From Dryas octopetala (lineage: Eukaryota; Streptophyta; Magnoliopsida; Rosales; Rosaceae), in assembly GCA_963921425.1 (NCBI GenBank), contig OY992836.1:14711614-14775613 (forward strand): DNA of 64,000 nucleotides. The letters are read 5' to 3'. Below the pieces are notes generated by a model. That model saw only the letters and a program-made list of their open reading frames with translations, was not told the origin of the DNA and ran no database searches. The translations under genes and the position numbers were made by a program. Below, piece by piece: positions 10,687-21,600 of this stretch; the stretch's first letter is position 1; each line of letters begins with the position of its first letter.

Positions 10687-11583
10687 TCAAGAAGCTAAAG
10701 TAGAAATGACACACACCAGAAGTATAATCAGCACAACAGCCCAAACCCAGTAAACCCAATTCTTATTCTTCTTCTTCATCTGGCTTGCATAGTAAAGACT
10801 GTTTGTGCCACCACTGATAAAATTTCCTGCAGTGGCAACATTCTCTTCAATGTTGTCTATCTGTTCACCTTGTGTCTCAACCAGAACAGCCATGTCAAGA
10901 AACACCTGATGAAGCTTAGTCAGACTCCTCTGAATATCCATCACTGCCTCATGTCTAACTTTGCTCCCCATATCCAACTCTGTCTTCCCCTCAAACAATT
11001 GAACTTTCACACTACCCGAAATCATCTTTTCGATCACCTCCTCGGAGGGTAACTCACCCATTGCGCTGTAGTACCTCCTTCTGAGATCCTCCTTGTGATC
11101 CGAAACAATCTTTTCTCTCAAAGACTGGAAATCGTTCATCATATCCCTCAGCTTGACTCTCAAGCCAGCAGTGATGGATATCCTAGTCCGGTCAACAGTG
11201 CTCCCTTCCTTATAGTCCTCGGACATTTTTCGACTGATCACATTGGACTTATCAAGCGCTTCAAGCCTTGCCTTGACAATCCTGGCTTTGCGAAGCACTG
11301 CAACCATGTCGGACTCCATCCTGTCTCTAAGCCCGCGAAGAATCTTGGTACTGTGAGTGGACTTTGCCTCTTCATTCAGGCTCTGAAGATCATATAAGAG
11401 ATTGGTGATCTCTTCCATATCTGCCTTGACTGCATTGACTTCTTGAAAAAACTGAGAGAGGTTTTCCTGGTCTGAGGGGTTGAGTTGGCCTGCTTCAACA
11501 TCAAGGTCCGCTTCCAGGTCCTTCTGTGCCTGTTTCTTCAGTTCCACATAATTTAAGAACGACTTTGTCATCAAATCATTCAT
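10687..11583 (-). CDS. SYP112: syntaxin SYP112 (Qa-SNARE), 298 aa
   Basis: A single coding exon read on the minus strand. The start MNDLMTKSFLNYVELKKQ is the conserved N-terminus of the SYP111/KNOLLE-SYP112 group, so I chose the ATG at 11583 and not the ORF start at 11643. An N-terminal three-helix (Habc) region spans roughly residues 30-160. The SNARE motif covers about 200-262 with the zero-layer glutamine at about Q238 (LVETQGEQ). A C-terminal membrane anchor (WVYWVWAVVLIILLVCVIS) lies at about 276-294. The family drives fusion at the plasma membrane or cell plate. Strong similarity in the middle and C-terminal parts to what I recall of SYP112 separates it from KNOLLE. An in-frame splice acceptor-like site at 11610 suggests a 5' UTR intron. 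Next to COAD, as in Arabidopsis. Confidence 0.93.
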   Translation of the reverse strand: MNDLMTKSFLNYVELKKQAQKDLEADLDVEAGQLNPSDQENLSQFFQEVNAVKADMEEITNLLYDLQSLNEEAKSTHSTKILRGLRDRMESDMVAVLRKARIVKARLEALDKSNVISRKMSEDYKEGSTVDRTRISITAGLRVKLRDMMNDFQSLREKIVSDHKEDLRRRYYSAMGELPSEEVIEKMISGSVKVQLFEGKTELDMGSKVRHEAVMDIQRSLTKLHQVFLDMAVLVETQGEQIDNIEENVATAGNFISGGTNSLYYASQMKKKNKNWVYWVWAVVLIILLVCVISTLAS

Positions 11584-12263
11584 CTTTGCAAAAATATTGC
11601 AAAACCCACCTGCAAAATTGTTCAGAAAAATTAAACTTTGCATAGAAATGCGCTTATTGATAAAGCAAGCAATACGAAAACCCAGTAGAAATTGAAGAAA
11701 GATTCACTGAGTAGTACCCTCATAAAATTCAAGAATCGAATCCGCTTCTCAAGATGACCGCACTTCTTCTTCGTTACTACTCCAAGAGATCTAAAATTCA
11801 CAGAGAACGGCCATGAGAAGTGAGACAGAAAAAAAGTTAATGAAAAAGCGCAACAAGAAAACGCATCAGCGATAGAAACCCATCAGTTTCAGAGCCGTAA
11901 GAATTTAATAGAAACATTAAAAACCAAAACCCACGAAGAATATGTACAGGAATCCACCAATTTTTTAAAAACCCTTGAAATTTCAAGGTTTAAGACCCAT
12001 TAGAAACCAAGAAATGAGAGTGGAAACAAAGAAATAGAAAGTGGGGTTTCGTGAAAACCTTGATATGATCGATGGGTCTCTGTTTCTAGCCGAAAATCTT
12101 TTGTCTCGAACTGTCGCTGTGATATTGACGTTCGGGTTTCGGGGATGAGTGATCCGAGTCAGAGAAGAGAGAAGAAGGAACTCGCCGATGAATGCGCGAG
12201 AGAGAGAGTGAGTGAGAGGAGGGTTCGCAATCGTTCGGGTGGGTGGGTTTGTTTGACGGAGTT
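11584..12263 (-). other. SYP112 5' leader with probable UTR intron
   Basis: Minus-strand leader between the TATA box and the ATG. A minus-strand TTTTGCAG/GTGGG acceptor-like site sits at 11610/11609, 26 bases before the ATG, so the leader is probably spliced. The donor was not fixed. Short ORFs (11983-12342) have no recognisable product. Confidence 0.45.
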
Positions 12264-12272
12264 CCTTATATA
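12264..12272 (-). promoter_or_regulatory. TATA box of SYP112
   Basis: Read on the minus strand: TATATAAGG. It stands upstream of a GA-rich leader (positions 12190-12220). The distance to the ATG (about 680 bp) fits a leader with an intron. Confidence 0.55.
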
Positions 12273-12997
12273 ACCGCCTAAAATTCAAATTCTCGTCGAT
12301 GATATATAGCCGTTTATTTATTTTTTGAAAGGCGGTGGGCATGGTTGTGCCCTACGTTCAAACGATGCCGTTTTATGCAGGTGTTACTTTGTTAGTTAAA
12401 ACGGTTTTTATCATTTCCTTTTTTTGTCTTTATCTATTCCTCAAAAAACATGATATATTAATCAAAATAATTACAAGATTGGTTAAGCTTTAATTTTCTC
12501 CCACCTATGATGATGGACCTCCAACTCATTGGCCAATATTTATATGCTATCATTTACTAGAAATCATATTGCGCATCAAATTATTGATTGTTCTTAACCC
12601 ACTGCCTAATCGGCTAATCCCACTCTAACCTTTTTTTTTTTTTTTTTTCTCAATTGGTATGAATCGTATGATTAGTGTTCTTTTTATCAATATTAGTATA
12701 ACACTATTGGATAATCATAATGCAGTTTATCAAGCCTTCATATTATAAGGAGACCAGTGTTTTCATATTAAAAGAAAAAACCTTCATTATTTTTTCCGCA
12801 ATTATAAGGAGACCAGTTTTTTTCTCAATTTTTCTTTTCTACAACCTTTACAATGTGAATATGCCAAAGTGATTGCTACAAAAGACAACTTCAAGGAGCC
12901 TGTTCTTGATCTTATTTCCCGACCTGTTCACCCTCAAGCCTTCCATGTGACACATTACAACTAGTTTCAAGTACATTTACAGAAATAAGATCTTGGT
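12273..12997. other. intergenic between COAD 3' end and SYP112 promoter
   Basis: AT-rich DNA with a T run at 12631-12649. It should hold the SYP112 upstream promoter and the COAD 3' UTR (both genes read to the left). No coding region or transposon was recognised. Confidence 0.45.
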
Positions 12998-14949
12998 TTA
13001 TGCCGGCTGTTGATTATTGATCTTCTCTGCCTCAAGCTTCCTTAATGTTGTTGAACTAAGCTTATCTCCACTATACTCTTCAGAAACTAGATCTACAACT
13101 TCAACCTGCACAAGGGGATGCACAAAATTAAGGCCTAATCATCATAATGATTTTAAATAAAAAAATGTCTACTTTTGATATGTTAATAAAACCAACTCAA
13201 ACCTTAAGTTGTGAAAGGCCTCTGTCAACTCTCTTCTTATTAACAGACAGCCCACCTGGTAAAGTCTCCTTGCTGCCAGAAACCAAATCTAGAATTAATG
13301 AAGAAAAAACTCCTCTACGAAGGAGACTCAACAATGAGTTTTATGCCCGATACAGGCCGAGGTAACTCAACATATTCCCTTTTTCAAAGGTAATCAACTC
13401 AGCCCAGTTCAGAGCCAGACTGATCAGTTTTAAATATTAAAGCAGGTGATGATCTACTTCAAAGTGCACCTCAAGATTCAAGAGAAGACAAACATGTCAA
13501 GCTTTACATGTACATTTTGATACAGTTCTACACAAACATAATCACAGAAGTAAAAAGACCAAAAGAAAATATGTAAATATGGAACAAACCTGACAACAAT
13601 TGCCTCCAAATTTTCATCAACTATTGAGGGGCCATAGGGGTCTGTGATGGGTTCAACTTGCACTGCCAACCCCTGCTTGACAGACTGTGTTCATATTGGC
13701 AAGAGATTGAGGACCAGAAGTATCAGTATAAGACATAAGAGGAAGAAAGGGTTTTCTATGACACAACCATGCCATGGGAAAACCTTACAAAAATTATTCA
13801 ATGCATCACCCCTAAGGTAGCATGGTTGATGGTCCATGTGTTGCCACCTAGTCCATTTTCAATAAGCTTTACCAACAATGAAATACTTGCAAAGGCCACC
13901 TCCTGAAATTGAGACATAATGAGATGGGTATGGGTATGGACGTATGGTGGCGGATCACATGAACCTGTTCGAACCCACAATCTCAGCTACAACAGGGTGA
14001 AACACATTGTATAAAGGAATAAATTCATGAACTGCTTGCTGACTCACTATAACAACTACAATAAGATAAAGTTGCACTTGGATATATGGATTTAAACTGA
14101 AGGATTTAGAACTAATTAGTTTTAAATTGTTTGCATCAAATGTTTAAAAAAAGATATCTAAATATCTCTAGATAGATGGAGAGTTATGATCCATTTTAGT
14201 TATGGATTGAGAAGTAAACTTTATTGATTATACTACTGAGTATTTGAAATCCACCATATTTCAAATAGTCAACCACATGTGGATTTCATGAACCTAAAAA
14301 TTAATACTTCTGAATTCTCATTAAACCATTTCTACTAAAAGAGCAATCCAAATATCTTCTTCTAAATTCACTAATCCAATTCGAATATAAACAAATTCCT
14401 TGAATAGAATACCTTGATGTAATTTTCAACATTATGCATCCTTTCCTCAATGGGTTGTATCATATCAGCAAACTGCCAAAGTGGAAACAAAAACCACAAT
14501 ATCAATATCAAATCTACTTTATGACCTAAACCCATGTCTTCCAATCTCCCACACACTAGTTTAGCTTGCCATATCTTACATATATGAATTAAAGTTTTCA
14601 AATTGCAATTCAACATAAACCCACCAAATTCGTAAAAAGCTGAATGAGTATTGAATCAAACCTGTTTTTTAGCCAACATGGGTCCGTCGCAAATTCCAAT
14701 CACAATCCGATCCCTTGCCAACTCCGCCGATGCCTGATTCCAATTTCCACCACACCGTTCATTTTCAGCATTTTGAAATTCACAGACCCAACCATGAAAA
14801 CCGAAAGAAAAGATGGAGAAAGAAGAAACCTTGAGAAAAAGGCGGTGACCGTCGTGCAATCGGTCGAAGGTGCCGCCGAGAACCACCGCTCCATATGTAT
14901 TCGGCGGAGAGAGCTTGGGACTGACCAGCGAGTCCTCCAAAGTCGCCAT
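12998..14949 (-). CDS. COAD: phosphopantetheine adenylyltransferase (CoA synthesis), 6 exons, 174 aa
   Basis: Minus-strand exons 14949-14830, 14733-14662, 14472-14413, 13684-13590, 13272-13203 and 13105-12998 join in frame to a TAA. The protein is a nucleotidyltransferase with the phosphate-binding motif [11 protein letters not shown] (residues ~24-37, HxGH type) and the C-terminal SSTTLRKL motif (ISSTxxR type) that contacts ATP. It should transfer AMP from ATP to 4'-phosphopantetheine to make dephospho-CoA in the cytosol. The length agrees with the Arabidopsis enzyme (about 176 aa). The start is fixed by the MATLEDS reading just before the motif. It lies directly upstream of SYP112 on the same strand, the same neighbourhood as At2g18250/At2g18260. 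The introns carry no recognisable transposon. Confidence 0.93.
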
Positions 14950-15984
14950 TTTGACGCGCGAAATGGGTTTTGGGAAGTAGTTGGGGAATGAAAATGCAAA
15001 TATTTTTTTTTTACCGGGAAACACAATTAATTGTTGCCTTTTCAATCTCAGGATATGTTAGGCAACTTAGGTTAATCACAACCATTGATATGTCTGGAAA
15101 AACATCACTTGTTTTGTTTAGGACAAATGGCTCAAAAACATTACTTTATGTACAATGAACCTGGATGTTTTGCTGAGAAGTGGGATTTTTATTATTTTTT
15201 TTCTTGAAACATATTGTTATAAAATAAGAGAGCAGAGATGAGAGAATTAGAGTGATTTTTCTATTAGCATAAGACCTATAAAAAGACCTTTATTTATAGG
15301 CACTATGATAATAGAGATATGCTCCCACCAAAGTCCCATGTTTTACATGGGATTAAACTATATAATTATCAACATAATTATTTTCTAGACAAAGTATTTA
15401 CACTTAAAACGACATAATTGAGAGTCAAATTTGGATCTAAAATAACCTATTTTTTAATATAAGTACAATAACAGCGTAAACAATAAGGAACATGACTCTT
15501 TTCTTTTGTTGGGTTGTGACTTGTGAGTTCAAACTGAAATTTATCTTAATTTATCTTTTTTTTGCTGCCTCGTTACTGTTGGAACTTAGAATACATTTAC
15601 ACTATAACACATTACCTGTGTTATACCCAATGATTCTCACCCCTTTTTTTAGTGTTTGTGTTAGGTAGAACTAGAACAAAGCTTCCCTACCAGAAAAGCA
15701 ACTCCATTGTCCAGTTTGATTAGGCCTCGCTATCATAATTTCACAAGCCATCAAATAGTATGTCATGAACTTTAGGGCAATTGTGCCGCATGTACGTAGT
15801 ATGTGTGCTTATTTCAAATAAAGTTTATAGTTTATCAAAGCAAATAGAATACATAGCACTATAGCACTTGGTCACTATATACGTGGTACAATTGCCCATT
15901 CAAAGCAAACTTTAGAAGATGCATGAAACAACCTTTGTTTTCAATGTGATACATATTTTGAGTTCTAAAGCTTTTATAAAGATA
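14950..15984. other. intergenic, COAD promoter side
   Basis: Upstream DNA of COAD. The stretch at about 15220-15480 has an LTR-like look (agagagcagagatgagag, tttatttataggc) but I found no partner repeat, primer site or target duplication. No gene was seen. Confidence 0.35.
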
Positions 15985-16290
15985 GGATTAAATATAAAAA
16001 TGATCCACGAATTTTACATTGATTTTCAATTTGATCCATTAATTATAAAAAGTGTCAATTTTATTCACGAATTTTCCAAGTTGTACTTAAGCAATACAAA
16101 CGACAACTTCCATAAAAAAATTAACGGAATTGGTCACATGAAAATATAATGAACAGACTAAAATGCCCCTCAAAATGTGGTTACTTGCTGTACACATGAC
16201 GAGTTTCTATTAATTTTTTTGATGAAAGTTAACGTTTGTACTGTTTTGATACAACTTAAAAAGTTCGTGAATCAAATTGACACTTTTAAA
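15985..16290. mobile_element. TIR element, probably 3'-truncated
   Basis: About 80-bp imperfect inverted arms at 16046-16125 and 16209-16290: the left has AAGTGTCAATTTTATTCACG and the right, reverse-complemented, has AAGTGTCAATTTGATTCACG. The outer left part (15985-16045, ggattaaatataaaaatgat) has no counterpart on the right, so the right end seems lost. No target duplication was found. It may be a Mutator-like non-autonomous element like those near 30.6 and 39.7 kb, but shares no clear sequence with them. Confidence 0.55.
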
Positions 16291-16478
16291 AAAAAAAATA
16301 AACTTTGTTATTGACATTTGCTGCACTAAGTGAACTGAAATGTCAACTCATTTATAACCTCATAATTTGGTATGTATATACCCTGGTGAAATTACTCAAT
16401 GAGGTTCCCATTGCCACAACACCAGCAGGTACAGACATCAAGTGACGATGCTACAAAAACAATCTGCATTTGCAGAAT

Positions 16479-18345
16479 TTACACCTGCTTAACTGTAGCA
16501 AAACAATCTTTCAAGAAATAGTCAAGCTGTGAAGAGTATAGGTCGGGGAAAGTCCTGAAGTGGTCCACATGGGGGGATAAGCCGAAATTAAAGGACCTTA
16601 CAATTCTACCCATCCTCCTTTGCTCCTCCATGAACAACTCGATTGACTGATATGGAACCATTTTATCACCAGTACTATACAAGTAAAGCTGCGGACAATA
16701 AGGAGGGTTTTTTGAGAGGATGAACTTTAACTTTGTGAACCTCCTGCAAAAAAAACAATAAATAATCACTAAAGTCAATTATCTAGGAATTACAAGCTGT
16801 CTAATTCAAAACAAATATGGAGACAAATGTTAGAACACTTAAAGAATACCTACTTATTCACATGAGGCAACTTTAGAGTAACTGAGAACAGCTTCTCTAA
16901 TACCAATAGAAGCATGGTTTCAATTATTAGAGGTTTCTCTTCTTCTTGCATCTTTGACAAGTTTATTGCACGTCCAGACTCATCATTTAATTCTCCAGCC
17001 TTAACCGCAGGGCTTATTAAAGAGCTGCGTTTCATCAAAATTGCAGCAGAAAATCCCGCTGCCCACACCTGACAAAGTTAAAGAGAGTTATAGTTTGCAC
17101 ACATTACCATCAATGCTAAGCAAACAGCATCCTCTTAATTAGAGACACATAGCTCAAGTTGAACTCAAATTGAAAAAATAATCATAAGAACATAAACAGT
17201 CTATAAAAGCAATTTATAGTTGACCAATTAGATTAAAATACATTCCTCAGATTCGATTAAGTACAGTACAAATTCAAATGAAACATGACACACAACTGAA
17301 TCACCAAGAAAAACTACATTGCAGGGTGCTATGTTCCATCTAATGAGGAGTGAGCCATTCAGCTTCTACCAAATTGGGGTGATGCCATACAGCAAATAAC
17401 TCTATTTGATTAAACGTTAACCAATCAAAAGCATATGAAACATTCAATTTAAGCAAACAAAACCATTCAATTTCCAGAGCATGTCAATATTTCAAATTTC
17501 TGATAAAACCATGAACAAAAAGACCTTTGTATCAAAAGGGTCCCCTGCTCCTGAATCAACAACACACCCTTTAATCTTCTTCACCACATCTTGTCTACCC
17601 TGCAGAATGTCAAGAATGGCACCATACCTGCAAACAATTAACAACCATAAACAAAGAGTAATACAAAGCACATTTTCAAAGCAAATACATGAACAAAGAG
17701 TACCTACACAAGCCAACCCGTATAGCTAAAAGTGTGAAAAAGCAAACACCGTTCTCTGCCATCCTCTACCCTCTCTGAGACCCACGAAACGAGCTCGTCG
17801 GCCAAAGCCAAAACCCGTTTCTCAACTCGGTCCCCAAAATCGAACCAGAGTACCTCCCTCACATCGACAACGAAGGTCACAGCGTGAATGCCCCTCGAAT
17901 TGTACCACTCCACGTACCTCCTCAGGTGGTTGGTCTTGGCCCCGAGCCAACCCAGCAAGACCACCGTCACTTCACGCTTTTGGGCTCCGAAAGCACCCGC
18001 ATTACCATTAATGCCACTCTGGAAAGCTCGGTTCCATGCGAATACGCCGTCGTTTGAGTGAGAGAGAGAGTGGTTGAAGTGGCTGAAATGGTTGATCAGG
18101 AATGGAGAGTAAAGAGGGAAGATTAGGGATTTGAAGGGGTTAGGGTTCGTGGAGAACGAGGACTGTGAGTGTGCGTGGGAAAGGGAAAAGGGTGCTCTTC
18201 GAACGACGCCGTTTTGGGGGAAATTGGGAAATGAAAGTGAGGAACTTGAGGAGCGATGAAGTTTGGGAGAGAAAATGAGAGCAGGCGACATCGTTTTGGT
18301 GAAGAGGTGGCGATTGAGACTGAGAATTCTCGCGGGGTTTTCCAT
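16479..18345 (-). CDS. TMEM53/DUF829 alpha/beta-hydrolase-like protein, 4 exons, 406 aa
   Basis: Minus-strand exons 18345-17708, 17627-17525, 17068-16854 and 16743-16479 join in frame to a TAA. The N-terminal ~110 residues are Ser-rich and basic with few acids, consistent with an organelle-targeting peptide. The hydrolase core starts [19 protein letters not shown]. The nucleophile region FHTFSYTGW puts Ser at about 207; the acid and base are likely in STGDKMVP and SPHVDHFR. This is the plant TMEM53 (DUF829) family; its substrate is not known. From memory it is the At2g18245 orthologue, adjacent to COAD in Arabidopsis as here. The exon-1 donor is GT/GTAGGT, because the next possible donor would put a TAG in frame. 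It is divergent from the next gene. Confidence 0.88.
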
Positions 18346-18648
18346 GGCGCAAATCTCCGATTCGGAGTCTGAAAAACGGTTGGAGTTGGCTTATAAAGTT
18401 ATAAACGAAGGGGTCGCTTCGGGATTATCGACAAAACGACGTCGTATAACTGGAACGACGGACTTATAGCTTTTCTATCTTTGCTAGAGATGCAAACGAC
18501 AGACCGTTTGATCATGAGAGCCTCCTAGTCCTGGTTTAGCGTCCTCCACATCTCGAAACGTACACCAACCACAGAAAACGACAAAACGTTTTAAATTCAA
18601 GAGTCTCCTCCTTTAGCACTCATTCTGAGAGCTTTCACACGCATTCCA
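18346..18648. promoter_or_regulatory. shared head-to-head promoter of two alpha/beta-hydrolase genes
   Basis: Only 303 bp separate the two divergent start codons (18345 on minus, 18649 on plus). The interval holds AAAACGACGTCGTAT near 18431-18445, an ACGT-centred palindromic type common in plant promoters, and no obvious TATA box. A second copy of the motif type (AACGACGCCGTTTT) lies just inside the minus-strand first exon near 18200. Confidence 0.6.
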
Positions 18649-21600
18649 ATGTCTTCCTCGTGTGCTGTACCACATTCAGTTAGAAGAGAGCTCTTCAACC
18701 CCATAACTGAGAGCAAGTTCATTGCCCCCACAAGACCATTTCACCACAGTAAGCTCATGCTGCACTTTATCTTTGCATTTAATCAAAAAAAGTTTCAATT
18801 TTTTTTTTTTTCTGGGTATTGATTGTTGGGTGTGTTGCTTTACTTGGAAGCAAGCAAATGTGGAATGAACAGGAGGGGTTTTGCTTTTAGAGGAGTTGCA
18901 GCTTCGGGACTGTCAGTCATGGGCTCTTCTTTGACTGCTCAGCCTGTTCAAGGTTAGTCTCTTTACCATCTATTTCATTTTTTTATTCCCTGTGTTTTAG
19001 CAAATGGGGAGTTTGGTTTAACTGGGATTGTTTTAACTATAGGTATTGAAAGACTGCCATTCAAACCTGAGGGGTACAATTTTTGGTCATGGAGGGGTCA
19101 CAAGATTCATTATGTGGTGCAAGGAGAAGGGCCTCCGGTTGTTCTAATTCATGGTTTTGGTGCTTCTGCATTTCACTGGAGGTTTGCTACTTTATGCTCA
19201 TCAACTTCTATTTTCTCTTCAGTTATATGTTTATGGTTGCTTGCATATTGCAAAGTCCTTTGGCTTCATCCACCATATGGGGAGTTGGTGGTGTACTGGT
19301 GTGCATCTAAACTGAGAATGAGAGCTTTAAAAATCTGTATCGAGTATGAAATTCAAGAAACCAGGGGAACTTTCCTTTTTCCTTTCGTGATTAAAACCCA
19401 GTTGTCCCCAATGAGCCTTAAGTTGCATGAAGTTGGGCTTTTTTAACCGTTAAGTTTTGTATTTTCCATGTGAATTTAGCTAGACATTTATGCTAATGGT
19501 GGCTGTATTTTTAGTATAATTTTATGCTAATAATTTGTTCTTTTCTCCCATATGCACAGGTACAACATACCAGAGTTGGCTAAAAGATACAAGGTTTATG
19601 CTATAGACTTGCTGGGATTCGGGTGGAGTGAGAAAGCATTGGTTGAATATGATGCCATGGTTTGGAGAGATCAAGTAGTGGATTTCGTGAAGGAGATAGT
19701 GAAAGAACCGACAGTTTTAGTTGGAAACAGGTGATAATCTAAAATTTAAATGAATACATATCTTTTTATAATTCATCTATGACCTAGTTTCATAACTAAA
19801 AGACTTGTGAATGGGGATGATCAATTGATCATGGCTTTTGAACCATCAAACAATGTTATCCAAATTTACAGGCTCACAAAATGAGTATGAGGTTTTCATG
19901 AACTTTTTCCAATTAAGGACTTTTCTTTGACATCTGTTCTTAACTTAAGAAGGCTAATTTGCATCAACTTCATCATTCCAAGCTGGACAATGTGAATATC
20001 ATCCTATTTTCTTTTGAGATGACATTTGAAATATGTTAAGTATACAGCTGTCAGAATTCTAGTGGCTCTAGTTGTTAAAAGAATTACTCAGTTAGAAAGG
20101 AATGAGTTAGTTGGAATTATTGTTAGTCTTGTTAGTCTGTTTCGTTGGTTTTAGCTGGCTCTTGATATAAGCTTTTTGTACTTCTCATTCTCTGTAACTT
20201 CATCTCATTAATCAATCTAAGAGCTTCATTTCTTTCTTCTTCTTCATCCATTTTTCTTTGCTTCTTGAATATTCTTTTGCTTCTGTTCATCTCGTGATCA
20301 TGGTATCAGAGCCCCTAGCTCACGCTTTTGGTCCATGGGTCTTGAACTTCCCTTTGCCTTTTGCTTTTGTTGCGAGCTTCGACTTCATTTTTGTCTTCGT
20401 CTTCCTTTTTGTTCATTTTTCCTCTCCGTCCGTGGGTCCATGGGTCTGATCGTCTGATCTTCTCCGATTGTCTTCTCCGATCGTCCGATCGTCTCTGGTT
20501 TCTGCAGCGTAGTAAAGGTGTTGTGCTTCGTCTACTAATTTTGCAATTTGTTCAGTGCTTGGTTCTCTTCGCAATATGGGTTGTACTTTGGATTTTTCGA
20601 GTTCTTTAAATTGTGATTGCGAACTTCGTCATCTGTGTTATCGTTCGTCATTGGGTATTGTGTCTCTCTTCTTGTCTTTGTTAATTGATCAGAGACTTGT
20701 GATTTCTTGGAGTATGTTCTTGTTTTGCTCAAGTAATTGTTCTGATTTGGGATCATATTGTTCTTTGTTGCTGTGATTGATCTTGGTTGTGTCAATTTCT
20801 AATAAATTCGTGACCGTATTGATGTTTCTTGAAGTATTGTGCGTTTTCTTGAAGTGTTGAGTTTTCTTGAGTGTTGGAGTGTTGAAATATTGTTGTAAGT
20901 GTTGTGAGATTGTTATTGGAATAGATCTGTAGCCATGGCGATTTCAAGTAGAGTTCATGGTTTGTTTCCTTTTCTGACCTTGAGGTTGAATGATTCTAAT
21001 TACCTCAAATGGAGTTTTCAAGTAAAAACAGTATTATGAGGTCATGGTCTGTTTGGATATTTAGATGGGTCAATTGTTTGTCCACCAGAATTTGTCCTGG
21101 ATGAGAATGGAATTAGTACACTGGAGGTTAATAGAGCTTTTACTGAATGGGATCAGACAGACAAGGCTTTGACTAGTTTGTTGATGGCATCTGTTACTGA
21201 AGAGTCTATGGAATACATCTTAGACTGTTCTTCTGCTCATGAAGCTTGGATAAATGTTAGGGAGAGGTATAACACTGATTCTCGAGCAACCATTATGCAA
21301 CTCAAGACTGACTTTCAAACCTTGTAGAAAGGTGTTGATAGTGTTGAGAGGTTTTTACTGAAAATTAAACATGTCAGGGCTCAATTAGCTGCTGTGGGGG
21401 TGCAGGTTACAGATGATGATGCTTATGTAGTTGCCTTAAATGGTCTCCTTGATGAATTTGATCCTGTGAAAGCTGTACTGCGTGGTCATCAGGGCTCTAT
21501 GTCTATGAAGGAGTTTCGATCTCAACTTCTTGCTGCTGAACAAGACATTAATAAAAAGCTTTCTCTTGCCTTGATTTCTAATCACACAATATCTGCTATG

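Noticed and set aside
15220-15480. Possible solo LTR upstream of COAD
   Set aside because: Composition resembles a copia LTR end, but no TG/CA boundaries with a 5-bp duplication could be located.
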